Under the pieces are notes generated by a model, which saw only the letters and a list, made by a program, of their open reading frames with translations, made no database searches and was not told the DNA's origin. Of a DNA stretch of 64,000 nucleotides, positions 8,876 to 19,830 are shown piece after piece. The DNA is taken from the NCBI GenBank assembly GCA_037179515.1, contig JAXCGZ010021008.1, positions 1 to 64,000 of the forward strand, given 5' to 3'. Position 1 is the stretch's first letter. The number at the start of each line of letters is the position of its first letter. This DNA comes from Halocaridina rubra. Taxonomy: Eukaryota; Arthropoda; Malacostraca; Decapoda; Atyidae. The position numbers were made by a program, and so were the translations under genes.

Positions 8876-9853
8876 TCACAAGAGTCTGATGCAAGAACTA
8901 GTTATCCAGTTCAGTAAGAACAAGAATAACAAGTCTCGCCGACCAATTATGAGGGTGCAGATGGCGCCGATGAAGGTGAACAAATCTCCGGGGTTGGCTT
9001 GAGAGAGAAGCATCCGAAGAAACCTCTTCTCCTTCGCCTTCACCAGTGACTTCGACACTCTAGCTCCGACGTTGGCTTGAGAGAGAAGCATCCGAAGAAA
9101 ACTTATCTCCTTCGCCTTCGCCAGTATCTCCGACACTCTAGCTCCGACGTTGGCTTGAGAGAGAAGCATCCGAAGAAAACTTGTCTCCATCGCCTTCGCC
9201 AGTGTCTCCGATACTCTAGCTCCGACGTTGGCTTGAGAGAGAAGCATCCGAAGATAACTTCTCTCCATCGCCTTCGCCAGGGTCTCCGATACTCTAGCTG
9301 CAAATCTTTCCTCTCTTCTTTTGTCTTCGATGTACTTGATCAAGTACCCAAAAACAAACATAATTCCTGGAATACCAATATGGTAGATCAGGAGTTCCAT
9401 TAAATTAACTTCCTCTGGTTCCGGTAGAGTTAGCTCTGGAATCTTCGTTTCCAACCAAGGTCCTACAACCGGAAGGGTTCGTAGAGCATTGGCATAGTCA
9501 CGAGATTCCTCAGCAAACTTCTGCGTCATGGCTTCAATCCTTCTGAAGTCTTGGTATTCTCCAGCACACGGCACCAACGACCTATACAAGGAACGTAGCG
9601 CTGAGTGTTCTTCTGGAGGCAACAAGACAAACTTTGGAATTTCAGGCACATGATTCCGAACCAAAGGAAGCTTTCTCAGGTATTTCACAAAGAAGTCGTC
9701 TTCCATGCGATAAATTTCCTGATCTACCGCTAACAGGTACTCCCTATGTGCAACAAAAGTGCTGCTAGAAACTTCATTCTTCAAAGACCAGAAGAGGCCG
9801 CCACACATGGCGGAAGCAAAGGCTGCTAACACTAGAGCGTAAAATATCTTCAT
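8876..9853 (-). CDS. Orphan membrane protein with four tandem 26-residue repeats
   Basis: I do not recognise the family. The frame encodes 325 residues without introns. Residues 1-20 (MKIFYALVLAAFASAMCGGL) look like a signal peptide or N-terminal anchor. Residues 30-150 are a charged, soluble-looking domain with two LRTLPVVGPW/LRKLPLVRNHVPEIPKF-like segments. Residues about 152-174 are hydrophobic (probable membrane helix), followed by a basic stretch (KYIEDKRREER). Residues 186-289 are four copies of a 26-residue unit (core RVSETLAKAMExSxLRMLL, then SQANVG) that could form amphipathic helices. Residues 290-318 are hydrophobic, suggesting a second membrane segment. TATTTAAA lies about 20 bp upstream of the ATG, a possible TATA-like element. 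A 108-codon antisense frame over the repeats is judged a shadow. Reality as a gene is inferred from length, signal peptide and ordered layout; homology is untested. Confidence 0.6.
   Translation of the reverse strand: MKIFYALVLAAFASAMCGGLFWSLKNEVSSSTFVAHREYLLAVDQEIYRMEDDFFVKYLRKLPLVRNHVPEIPKFVLLPPEEHSALRSLYRSLVPCAGEYQDFRRIEAMTQKFAEESRDYANALRTLPVVGPWLETKIPELTLPEPEEVNLMELLIYHIGIPGIMFVFGYLIKYIEDKRREERFAARVSETLAKAMERSYLRMLLSQANVGARVSETLAKAMETSFLRMLLSQANVGARVSEILAKAKEISFLRMLLSQANVGARVSKSLVKAKEKRFLRMLLSQANPGDLFTFIGAICTLIIGRRDLLFLFLLNWITSSCIRLL
8987..9298 (-). repeat. Four 78-bp in-frame tandem repeats inside the orphan gene
   Basis: Four units of 78 bp encode residues 186-211, 212-237, 238-263 and 264-289. 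The TTGGCTTGAGAGAGAAGCAT block recurs at exact 78-bp spacing on the plus strand. Substitutions between units are mostly at the ERS/ETS/EIS/EKR positions, and no copy has a stop. Confidence 0.95.
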
Positions 9854-10214
9854 CGTCTCAACAATGTTTTAAATAGACTGCTTCTTCGAACGTCTTCGTC
9901 TCCATATCCAGGTTGATCCAAGTCTTTTTTTTTTTTTATAGGGAGAGAGTGAAGTACCAGCAACAGCTGGATGTATGTATGTATGCATCATGCATGTATG
10001 TGTGTATGTATTGATGGATGCATGGATGGATGGATATGAATTCGAGGTAAAACAACAAATAAATGAAAAGATTGGAACTGAGTCAATGGCAGACATAATT
10101 TATGTGTGTACGAACGCATGTATCTACACGTGTACAAATTTATTTACCTAATCACGTCTCATGACAATCTCTTATCTATAAAGCTATATGTAATACGAGT
10201 ATGTACTTTTTAAG

Positions 10215-10222
10215 AAAAATTA

Positions 10223-10320
<98 letters not shown>

Positions 10321-10395
10321 TTGTTGCTGTTGTACTGGTAGTAGTAGTAGTAGTAGTAGTGGGGTTGGTGATGGTTGTGGTAGTAGTAGATTTTA
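10215..10395. repeat. (AGT)n trinucleotide tract
   Basis: A long AGT run with a GTT/GCT-rich interruption near 10320-10340. Long Leu/Thr frames on the minus strand are artefacts. Confidence 0.95.
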
Positions 10396-10468
10396 GATAA
10401 GAAATAATTGTATTCAGTAAAGACATATAAAAAAAGATATGAATAACGAAAAAGTCGTTAACTGAAGA

Positions 10469-10712
<244 letters not shown>

Positions 10713-10799
10713 AGGAAAATGACCAAATTAAAGATTTGACTCCCAGTTAGTTGTAGCAAATATGTCGTAGGTGATATAATTTAATTTGCATGTCATTTT

Positions 10800-10978
<179 letters not shown>

Positions 10979-11109
10979 AATTACACATATGCAATTCATC
11001 AAAGGAGAAGAATCTTACAGGCCAACGAAACTTAGAAGACGAAAAAGAAAACAAGAACAATCGCCCAAGACAGAATAAGAACCACAAGATACATATGAGT
11101 TCCAGACTT

Positions 11110-11790
11110 AGGAGACCTCGAGATCTCAGGCTTTGCAAATTAAAGGCGAATCAAAGACTAGGTTCCAGGGGATACTGGACTGTCTTCAGGATAAAACATC
11201 AGGACGCAGCTTTAAAACTTGCACATCAATCCAGCCGTTCAATCCAGAGTAGCTTCAAGCAGGAACGGAATGTGCTGGAAATCCTCCAAGGTGAGGCCGG
11301 GGCCATGAGAATTCTAACGTACTGCTAAGATCCCCCGGCAATTGTTATGGAATTCATTCCTGAAAGAAATTTTCTCCAAATCGTTCCAGATAATGGCATA
11401 TCAGATATTAATAAACTTCAAATGTTACCTGAAATAGGCCGACAGTTATAGAAGCTCCACCAGAACAACATAGTTCATGCGGACTTCAAGGCAAATAACA
11501 TTATGATCGAAGCTCAGCCGACAGAGAACCCATCCAGTAATAATCTTCGCATGCGGTTATTGGACTTTGGGATGGCGTATCCGGTGGGATCACTCTTGAA
11601 ACTACGTTCGAACGGAGCTGCGTGTTCCTCACCAGAATATCGTCAGGAAGGGGGAGGCCGTACTTCTACATCCGGAGACGTCTACTCCTTCGGATACCTT
11701 ATCAAATACACTGTGCGGCGTTTACAAAGGCCACCTTCCGAGGAATTTTTGGAACTTGCTTCTCTGTGTATGAGGATAGGCGATGGGGAA
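11110..11790 (+). pseudogene. Protein kinase pseudogene with two nonsense codons
   Basis: One reading frame carries the kinase subdomains in order. These are a glycine-loop remnant (RLGSRGYWTVFRI), an AALKLA lysine, a Glu-containing helix (QERNVLEILQGEAGA), a hinge-like IVMEFIPE, the catalytic-loop HADFKANNIMI (HAD in place of HRD), DFGMA, SSPEYR in place of APE, and GDVYSFGYLIKYTV. Stops interrupt it at 11326 (TAA, after YC) and 11449 (TAG, before KLHQNNIVHADFK). It has no intron and ends abruptly near LASLCMR, where an RTE-like LINE tail begins. The intact Lys, Asp and Asn suggest recent loss of an active single-exon kinase copy. I cannot name the kinase family. Confidence 0.75.
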
Positions 11791-11829
11791 GATACGGGAG
11801 AAAAGAAAGGATGTGGCGAAGATGGGGAT

Positions 11830-12190
11830 GTTGGAATGAATGTGTGGGGTGGCAGGAAGCGATAAGATTGGAAACGAGGTGGTTAGACGTTCCTCGGGGG
11901 TTGGAGAGGTGTCAGATGGGATGCAAGAGGGTAGACTAAGATGGTATGGTCATGTCGTTAGGAGGGATGAACAGTATGTTGGGAGGAGGGTGATGGAAAT
12001 GGATATACAGGGTAGGAGAAGGAGGGGAGACCAAAGCGTAGGTGGATGGATTGCATCATTGACGACCTGAGATCTTAAGGTTTGTTGGGTGATGAGGTAT
12101 GGGACAGAAACAAATGGAGAACACTGGCCAGAAACATCGACCCCAAATAAAAGTGGGAAAAGATGTAGACTAAGAAGAAGAAGAAGATCG
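11830..12190 (+). mobile_element. RTE-like LINE 3' fragment with (AAG)n tail
   Basis: Plus-strand frames encode the classic C-terminal LINE block: LRWYGHVVRRDEQYVGRRVM, then GRRRRGDQ (normally GRPKRRW, here frameshifted), then a WRTLARNIDP-type end and a (AAG)n tail. It directly abuts the kinase pseudogene. Confidence 0.8.
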
Positions 12191-12299
12191 TCTCCCTTTG
12201 TTCTCAGCACTAGAAACATTGGACATGTTAGTAGCCCAAGAAAATGTTCCTTCAAATAAAAAAAATATACTCACATAGTGTTTATTTCATGTCAAAAAG

Positions 12300-12499
12300 G
12301 TGTTAATTTTTCTTTCACTTCCATTAATTGCTTATTTTTGAAGAAAAAAAAATCAAGGAAATCACCGAGAAGGAAATAAAGTGGTTAAAATAATTGATTT
12401 ATGTTGAAGATGATATATATTTGAAAGAAAAATTTAGTGAAACGTAGAAAAATATAACTGCCAACATTTTTTTTTTTTGGGGGGGGTTAACATTGATAA
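12300..12499. other. AT-rich intergenic stretch
   Basis: Nothing recognised apart from a poly-T and G run at 12470-12488. Confidence 0.5.
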
Positions 12500-12575
12500 C
12501 TTTTCTGTTATCTTCTTCGTCTACATCTTTTCCCACTTTTCTGTGGGGTCGATGTTTCTGGCCAGCTATCTGTAA
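12500..12575 (-). repeat. RTE-like LINE 3' terminal scrap
   Basis: The complement of the last part of the element at 11830-12190, running from the AAG-rich end back to GGCCAGAAACATCGACCCC. Confidence 0.65.
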
Positions 12576-12730
12576 TGACCATATTTTGGTTTAGGCAAAA
12601 TTTTTATGGCCGGATGCCCTTCCTGCCGCCAACCCTCCCCATCTACCCGGGCTTGGGACCGGCACCAAGTTGAGGCTGGCTTGCCCCCCCCCCCCCCCTC
12701 TAAGTGGCTTTCCCTGTTCTCCCACTAAGA
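12576..12730 (+). repeat. Dispersed repeat family D
   Basis: Contains GGCCGGATGCCCTTCCTGCC and ATCTACCCGGGCTTGGGACC, with a poly-C run and GTGGCTTTCCC. A related fragment is at 7140-7215. Confidence 0.65.
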
Positions 12731-12769
12731 AAATCGGATTTAATGTAAATATTTCTTTCTTTCATATGT

Positions 12770-12968
12770 AGTCACCGTGGCTCAAGCGGTAGCGTCCGCG
12801 ACTTTGAGGCGTCAGGTCGAGGATTTGCGCCCCGTCACGGTCTGAGGTTAGCAAGGGCATGCACTCAGGGTAACAATTACATTTGCCAAAAGAAGTCCTT
12901 CGCAAGAAGGCAACCGTCCTAGCCCTTTTTAGAAAAGGGAGTCCGCGACGTAAAACCGGAACAACAAC
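12770..12968 (+). mobile_element. SINE-A, full-length copy
   Basis: Runs from GTAGTCACCGTGGCTCAAGC to GACGTAAAACCGGAACAAC with an (AAC)n-like tail. The A box-like GTGGCTCAAGCGGTAGCG is intact. The B box has a substitution (AGGATTTGCGCC). Confidence 0.9.
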
Positions 12969-12989
12969 AAACAACAACAATTAACGCAA

Positions 12990-12991
<2 letters not shown>

Positions 12992-13068
<77 letters not shown>

Positions 13069-13151
13069 CACACACATCCTAAGGATGCCTCGTTCTGATG
13101 CCCCTTAAAAGATTATGGCGCAGAGGTGTTGTACGAACTACATAAGGAATA

Positions 13152-13211
<60 letters not shown>

Positions 13212-13222
13212 GTTATTATTAT
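12992..13222. repeat. (TC)n and (TTA)n microsatellites
   Basis: (TC)n at about 12992-13064 and (TTA)n at about 13136-13222, with a short unique piece between them. Confidence 0.95.
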
Positions 13223-13312
13223 TGGCAGTAGTGGAGACCTGATCCCGTGAGCTTCTGAATGATTGTATTGTCTCTTCCAATCAGTACTAAAAACAAAATT
13301 TTCGCGTTTAGT

Positions 13313-13530
13313 AGAAGTACCGCGGAGCTCATTGGTTAGAGCGCTCGACTCGGTAGGGTACATGCGTATGATCGAACCCAACGCAGAGCATTAAGAATAG
13401 TATTCGGTCTTACTTCCCCAGCTCCAGCCAGTCTGTACCCACCCCTATTTGAATAGGGACAAATAGTGCTTCATATTGGCAAAATAACTAATACCCTTTT
13501 CTTTCTGTCCCTACGCTCATGTTACACACT
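13313..13530 (+). repeat. tRNA-like SINE, another family
   Basis: The head has an A box-like AGCTCATTGGTTAGAGCGC, an arm GACTCGGTAGGGTACATGCG, and a weak B box (ATGATCGAACCCAAC). A non-tRNA body follows to about 13530. The acceptor ends do not pair well enough to call a functional tRNA. Confidence 0.55.
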
Positions 13531-13594
13531 GTTTTGACATTTTCAATAATGTTCTCATTATACCTGCTGAGTTAGCAGCGGTTAGGAGACTTTA

Positions 13595-13855
13595 GACATC
13601 CCAGTAGACTTTTTCATACGATGGAGATGGAAGTTCGGGGTAGAAGGAGGAGAGGAAGACCAAGAAAAAGATGGCGTGATTGTGTAGGGGAAGACTTGCA
13701 ATGGATGGGTATTGATGAAAATGAAGCACAGAACAGAAAGAGATGGAGACGACTCATTCACAACGGCGACCCCATATAAAAATGGGTTAAAGCTGAGAAG
13801 AAGAAGAAGAAGAAGAAGAAGAAGAAGAAGAAGAAGAAGAAGAAGAAGAAGACAT
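13595..13855 (+). mobile_element. RTE-like LINE 3' fragment with (AAG)n tail
   Basis: The plus strand encodes MEMEVRGRRRRGRPRKRW, then DCVGEDLQWMG and RKRWRRLIHNGDPI, then a stop and (GAA)n. The organisation matches 11830-12190 but the subfamily differs. 5'-truncated. Confidence 0.8.
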
Positions 13856-13999
13856 CCCAGCAGTCTTTTCCATATCCTTGAAATGACTAAAAAAATTAAC
13901 TTTTGTAGCGTGTTCTTTATAGTGACGACCGATTCACTCGAACACAGCTCCCTTTGGTGGGGTAGAAAGAGTCTCGCCCCCTCGAGCCACGCATACGGG

Positions 14000-14106
14000 A
14001 TGGTACACTCAGGGTAACGATTACATCTGCCAAAACAAGTCCTTCGTAAGAAGGCAACCGCCCCAACCCTTAGTAGAAAAGGGAGTTCGTGACGTAAAAC
14101 CGAATC
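14000..14106 (+). mobile_element. SINE-A, 3' half
   Basis: Starts at CACTCAGGGTAACGATTACA and ends GACGTAAAACCGAATCC. The tRNA-like head is missing. Confidence 0.8.
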
Positions 14107-14227
14107 CACTGAACCCTGAAAATATCATAATTTTGGTTTTGTATTTTTTTATTTATTTCCGGCCAGTTTCGTCGAAATCCAAGTTTGTAACTTATTTTTG
14201 TTGCTTTCTATCATTCTTTATGTTTAG

Positions 14228-14515
14228 ACCAAGTAGTAGTTGGTTGGCTCATGGCATCAGCCACCCGTTGCGATACTACATCTGAAGGTTTTTTTTGAAC
14301 TTAAATAGGTCTGTCTTGGACAGTTCGATGTTAAGTTTTCCTTCAGTTATCGTTCTTTTTTTAAGCCTACAGCTACACTGAATATTCTCGGATATTCATC
14401 ACACATCTTTTATTATCCCTTCACATCTGACAAGTCATTACACTCTCCATCTCTGTTTCTCTTTACTTTATGTATTTTTCGTGCTCAGGCCCGATGAGGG
14501 CTGTTTTATTTTATT
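14228..14515 (-). repeat. Dispersed repeat family A, near-complete copy
   Basis: The complement of 613-935. It begins with CATCAGCCACCCGTTGCGAT and ends near the GCTCAGGCCCGATGAGGG block. Confidence 0.8.
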
Positions 14516-14563
14516 ATTTTTGGCCCCTCCTTGTGTCACAATTATAAAAAAAAATCACTTATT

Positions 14564-14565
<2 letters not shown>

Positions 14566-14639
<74 letters not shown>

Positions 14640-14798
14640 TTTTTTCATACCTTTACTTCCTCTCTTTCTTCTTTTCTCTTCATATTATGCGCCTAATTTT
14701 TTTTTTTTACATTTATTTTTCTTCGTCCTCATCTTATTAATTTTCCTTCCTTTCCTGTTGTTGTTTTTTTTAGTTCATTTAGTTTTCCCTTTTTATTA

Positions 14799-14842
<44 letters not shown>

Positions 14843-15077
14843 GTCATTATTATTATTATTAAATTATTATTATTATTAATATTATTATCGTTATTATTAT
14901 TATTATTATTATTATCATCATTATTATTATTATTTGTAGGAGTAGTAGTAGTGGTAGTAGTAGTAGTAGTAGTAGTAATAGTAGCAGTAGTAGTAATACT
15001 GTTATTATTATCATTATTATTATCATTATTATTATTATTATTCCTATTAGTTTGTCGTAGATCTTTAGTGATATATG

Positions 15078-15171
<94 letters not shown>
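14566..15171. repeat. Compound microsatellite block
   Basis: (TA)n at about 14566-14622, poly-T, (TTA)n with scattered GTC/ATC changes at about 14808-14935, (AGT)n at about 14940-14995, (TTA)n to about 15042, and (TA)n at about 15085-15171. All long frames in it are repeat translations. Confidence 0.93.
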
Positions 15172-15174
<3 letters not shown>

Positions 15175-15415
15175 TGTGCCCTGTGGGGCGGGCACAATAT
15201 CAAAGAATAGCCTCACCGTATTCCCTGCGTGTCGTAAAAGGCGACTAAATGTGGACGGGGCGGGGGGACTAGGAATCCCCCCCCTTGTACCAAACTCCTG
15301 TGAGACGTCAAAGAAGAAGGGGAGTAGAGGGGAGAATAACTTCTCCCCAAACTGTTTTCCTTTTTTGATGTCGGCTACCCCCCCAATTTAAGGGGGAAAC
15401 AGCCAAGGAATATGT
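15172..15415 (+). repeat. Dispersed repeat family C, fuller copy
   Basis: From CCTGTGCCCTGTGGGGCGGG through CCCTGCGTGTCGTAAAAGGC and several C/G runs to GGGGGAAACAGCCAAGG. Related to 5914-6045. No coding content. Confidence 0.7.
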
Positions 15416-15427
15416 ATGTATGTATGA

Positions 15428-15562
15428 TTGTGACACCAGGACAGGCCAAAACAAAAATATATCTACCCTCATCAGGCCTGGGCACAAAGAAAACATAAAG
15501 AGAAATAGAGATGGGGAATGTTGTGACTTGTCAGATGTGAAGGGATAATAAGACATGTGTTA
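15428..15562 (+). repeat. Dispersed repeat family A, 5' part
   Basis: GTGACACCAGGACAGGCC, then CCCTCATCAGGCCTGGGCAC and GTGACTTGTCAGATGTGAAG. The 3' third is absent. Confidence 0.75.
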
Positions 15563-15920
15563 TATTTCCATCAGTAATCTGGTGACTAGATTTTGATCTC
15601 TTCAGCAGAGGAGATCCTTAACTGGAAACTGGATTGAGGGCAGAAAGTGACATTCTTCCAATTCCATAAGAGTTGTATTGTTATTCTCACCTGCTGACAT
15701 TTAGAACTTATGGACTTTGGTCTGGAAAGCTGATTTTCACATAAATGCTATTGTGGGATTATTTACTTTTTTTCTTTTAATTGCATTTTTGTTGTTGTTC
15801 TTCTTGTTGTTGTTGTTGATTGCATTTTTGTTGTTGTTGTTGTTGTTGTTGATGATGATAATAGCAAAACTTTTTTGTGGAGTCTTTACTTGCATGAAAA
15901 AACTTTGTGTATTAAATTAT
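15563..15920. other. Intergenic, no gene seen
   Basis: Unique-looking sequence with a GTT-rich patch at 15790-15850. Confidence 0.5.
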
Positions 15921-15924
15921 AATG

Positions 15925-16132
<208 letters not shown>

Positions 16133-17700
16133 ATTACCTAATTGTGTTTACGGGAAAGAGCCCAAACCTCGTATCTTCCCGTCTCCTGATCGCTTCCATT
16201 TTATACTTAGTCATACTTATCATACCTGTCCTTAAACTATGGATTGAGATAGCATTAACTACCTCCTCGCTTAGCGAATTCCAATTATCTACTACTCTTA
16301 CACTGAAAAAGTATTTCCTTACATCCTGCAAAGAACTTTTCTTACCAAGCTTCAAACTATGACCTCTAGTTCTAGAGCCAGCCATATCAAAATATCGATC
16401 CCTATCCACTCTATCATAACCATGAAGGAATTTAAAGACTGTCACCATATCCCCCCTCACTCTTCTAGCTTCGAGTGATGGTAAGTCTAATTCCCTCAGC
16501 CTCTCATCATAACTGAGATTGCGTATTTCTGGCACCAGTTTCGTGGCATGTCTTTGAACTTTTTCAAGCTTAGCTATGTGCTTTTTCAAGTGCGGATTCC
16601 AAAAGGGGGCTGCATATTCGAGTTTTGGCCTCACATCGGTTACATAAATATTTCTGAACATTTCCTTGTCCATGTGCCTGAAGGCCACCCTTACATTTGA
16701 TAAGAATGCATATGCTGCCCTTACTATGCCATTTATATGTATTTCTGGAGACAAATCTGCCAGTATGTTTACTCCTAGATCTCTCTCATTTTCTGTCTCT
16801 TGAAGTTGTACTCCAGCCACCGAGTAGTCAAGCTTGGGCCTTCTTGCACTTGTACCCATTCTCATTACCTTACATTTTGAAGTATTGAATTTCATTAGCC
16901 ACTTTTCTGACCACTCATGCAGATTATTTAGATCCTCCTGAAGTTCTCTACCATTGTTCTCGTTTTTTACTTTCTTCACAATCTTTGCATCATCTGCAAA
17001 CATATTCATGAATGAATTTACAGACTCTGGTAGGTTATTTACATATACAAGGAACAAAAGTGGCCCTAAAGCTGAACCCTGTGGAACTCCACTACTAACT
17101 CTTCTCCATTCAGACACTGAGTGTCTTACTCTAACCCTCTATTCCCTTCCTTCTAAGTAAGTTTTTATCCATTCCAAAACATTTCCACCTATTCTAGCCA
17201 TTGATTGCAGCTTCCTAATAAGTCTCCCATGTGGAACAGTGTCAAACGCTTTCTGGAAGTCTAGGAATATGCAATCTGCCCAGCCCTCTCTTTCCTGTAA
17301 GATTTGGCTTACCTCATCATAAAATTCTAATAAGTTTGTTACTGTTGATCTACCTTCTCTGAAGCCATGTTGCCTCACTGACAAAAGGTTGAAGGATTCC
17401 AAGTGAAGAGAGATATGTTTCCTTAGTAGTTTCTCCATAACTTTGCAAACTATGCTGGTCAAGGAAACTGGTCTATAGTTCAGAGCCGTATCCCTCCTTC
17501 CCTTTTAGAAGATAGGTATCACATTTGCTTGTTTCCAGCATCTTGGAATCTCCCCCGACTCCAGTGACTCCTTAAATATGATACTTAGTGCCACTGATAT
17601 TGTGTTTGCGCATTTTTTAAGCACATGAGGGGATATGTCATCAGGACCTGTAGCTTTATGAACATCTAAATCCATCAGCGCTTTGCATACCTCTGTGGCT
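16133..17700 (-). mobile_element. CR1 LINE, 5'-truncated copy (L2)
   Basis: About 1.57 kb covering most of the reverse transcriptase, the C-terminal domain and a short 3' UTR ending at AATTAGGTAATCAC. The CR1 assignment rests on the series GVPQGSALGPLLFLVYVNNL, the FADDAKI catalytic box, [45 protein letters not shown] and [13 protein letters not shown]. Two nonsense codons are visible: TAG in place of the CAG that encodes Gln in the EGREQRVRVRHS block (about 17142), and TAA for AAA in IFKKGRR (about 17507). The 5' end at about 17700 meets (GT)n, as does the 3' end. Confidence 0.92.
16134..17462 (-). pseudogene. CR1 reverse transcriptase, interrupted
   Basis: The frame 17462 to 17139 gives the RT N-terminal half (KLLRKHISLHLESFN, QHGFREGRSTV, DFQKAFDTVPHGRL). 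It stops at a TAG and resumes in the same frame to 16134. The stop falls in the EGREQRVRVRHS segment that is open in the 42.7-kb copy. Confidence 0.88.
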
Positions 17701-17727
17701 GTGTGTGTGTGTGTGTGTGTGTGTGTG
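17701..17727. repeat. (GT)n bridge between two CR1 copies
   Basis: A pure GT run of about 27 bp is the only sequence between the truncated 5' end of one CR1 copy and the 3' terminus of the next. Confidence 0.95.
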
Positions 17728-19072
17728 ATTACCTAATTGTGTTTACGGGAAAGAGCCCAAACCTCGTATCTTCCCGTCTCCTGATCGCTTCCATTTTGTA
17801 CTTAGTGATACTTATCATACCTGTCCTTAAAACTATGGATTGAGATAGCATTAACTACCTCCTCGCTTAGCCAATTCCAATTATCAACTACTCTTACACT
17901 GAAAAAGTATTTCCTTACATCCTGCAAAGAACTTTTCTTACCAAGCTTCAAACTATGACCTCTAGTTCTAGAGCCAGCCATATCAAAATATCGATCCCTA
18001 TCCACTCTATCATAACCATGAAGGAATTTAAAGACTGTCACCATATCCCCCCTCACTCTTCTAACTTCGAGTGATGGTAAGTCTAATTCCCTCAGCCTCT
18101 CATCATAACTGAGATTACGTATTTCTGGCACCAGTTTCGTGGCATGTCTTTGAACTTTTTCAAGCTTAGCTATGTGCTTTTTCAAGTGCGGATTCCAAAA
18201 GGGGGCTGCATATTCGAGTTTTGGCCTCACATAGGTTATATAAATATTTCTGAACATTTCCTAGTCCATGTGCCTGGAGGCTACCCTTACATTTGATAAG
18301 AAGGCATTACTATGCCATTTATATGTATTTCTGGAGACAAAGCTGCCAGTATGTTTACTCATAGAGCTCTCTCATTTTCTGTCTCTTGAAGTTGTACTCC
18401 AGCCACCGAGTAGTCAAGCTTGGACCTTCTTGTACGTGTACCCATTCTCATTACCTTACATTTTGAAGAATTGAATTTCATTAGCCACTTTTTTGACCAC
18501 TCATGCAGACTATTTAGATCTTCCTGAAGTTCTCTACCATTGTTCTCGTTTCCTACTCTCTTCACAATCTTTGCATCATCTGCAAACATATTCATGAATG
18601 AATTTACAGACTCTGGTAGGTCAGTTACATATACAAGGAACAAAAGTGGCCCTAAAACTGAACCCTGTGGAACTCCACTACTAACTCTTTCCCATTCAGA
18701 CACTGAGTGTCTTACTCTAAGCCTCTGTTCCCTTCCTTCTAAGTAAGTGTTTATCCATTCCAAGACATTTCCACCTATTCTAGCCATTGCTTGCAGCTTC
18801 CTAATAAGTCTCCCATGTGGAACAGTGTCAAACGCTTTCTGGAAGTCTAGGAATATGCAATCTGCCCAGCCCTCTCTTTCCTGTAAGATTCGGTTTACCT
18901 CATCATAAAATTCCAATAAGTTTGTTACTGTTGATCTACCTTCTCTGAAGCCATGTTGCCTCACAGACAAAAAGTTGAAGGATTCCAAGTGAAGAGAGAT
19001 ATGTTTTCTTAGTAGTTTCTCCATAACTTTGCAAACTATGCTGGTCAAGGAAACTGGTCTATAGTTCAGAGC
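17728..19072 (-). mobile_element. CR1 LINE, 5'-truncated copy (L3)
   Basis: Same family and orientation as the neighbour at 16133-17700. Open stretches are 19114-18359 (RT, including GVPQGSVLGPLLFLVYV and FADDAKIVKRV) and 18257-17802 (C-terminal domain). A deletion near 18300-18310, where GCATATGCTGCCCTTAC is shortened, puts them out of frame. The 5' end stops in LNYRPVSL at about 19072 and joins (TG)7. Confidence 0.92.
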
Positions 19073-19554
19073 CTGTGTGTGTGTGTGCAGTTGTGTTTTC
19101 ATTTTAATGTTCACTCGCGAGTGTTATGTTAATCTGCAAAGGAAGCTATATGTACTTGAGGTGAGTGAGGAGCTGGTAGCTTGTGCAATTATAGGTTAAA
19201 GAGTATGGGTGATAAAACAGTTTCTTGAAAAACTCTCTTTATAAAGCTTTTGATGTTTGATGACTGACCAGCAAATAATACGTGTGTGCACCTGCCTAAG
19301 AAGTAGTTGGGCAGCCATCTTTTTGTGTTATTGTGCAAGTTTTTGTTACTCACAGTTGATGTTCTGGAAGAGGCCTCTAGTCCTGTGTCAATATCCAGCT
19401 CTCTATTATCAGCTGAATTTGTGGTCGAGTCAGTGGTGGTGGCAGCAATTTGAACAATTTTGTTGTACTGTATTTTAGATTTTTAGTTGTAATATAATTC
19501 GTGCTCTACCTATGTTTTATCAAGATTTCTTTCAAATTTTACTACCGATTTTGA
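19073..19554. other. Intergenic with a short (TG)n
   Basis: (TG)7 at 19073-19087, then sequence in which nothing was recognised. Confidence 0.5.
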
Positions 19555-19830
19555 CTACTACATTTTGCGGTAACATGTTCCAGTTGATGACTACTGGATT
19601 ATAAAATTATTTTTTTCTCTTTAATGTAGACTTCTCTTTATATATCTTTCTGGAATGTCCTTTTGTTCTCCTGTCCTCCCCAAGTCTAAATATATTTTGA
19701 CACTTCTGGATCATTCACTCCCAATAGCATCTTGAATGTTGCTATCAATTCCCAGCGTACTCTCCTATATGCTAACGTTAGGTAGATTCAGCTTTCTTAA
19801 ACGATCTTCTGAAACTACCCACGTTATTGT
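19555..19830 (-). mobile_element. Old CR1-like LINE relic, C-terminal region
   Basis: Minus-strand frames, with shifts, read SEDRLRKLNLPN, then LIATFKMLLG, then a REVYIKEK/FYNPVVINWNMLPQNVV-like end. These match the CR1 C-terminal order [33 protein letters not shown]. Highly diverged. Confidence 0.6.

Noticed and set aside
9077..9403. Plus-strand 108-codon frame with RLRQ repeats opposite the orphan gene
   Set aside because: It repeats only because the 78-bp units are in the other strand's gene. It has no signal peptide or sensible ends, unlike the minus frame.
11680..11720. FGYLIKY occurs both in the kinase pseudogene and in the orphan membrane protein (residues 168-174)
   Set aside because: Seven residues in different structural contexts with no similarity around them. 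Treated as coincidence.
13313..13385. Functional tRNA gene at the AGCTCATTGGTTAGAGCGC sequence
   Set aside because: No acceptor-stem pairing and a poor B box. The sequence continues into a non-tRNA body, so it is called a SINE-type repeat.
16697..17160. Plus-strand frames (for example MFSFFTFFTIFASSANIFMNE) opposite CR1 copies at 16.7, 17.0, 18.3, 18.5, 41.2, 41.5, 43.3 and 43.5 kb
   Set aside because: They are antisense shadows of the CR1 reverse transcriptase, recurring only because the LINE recurs.
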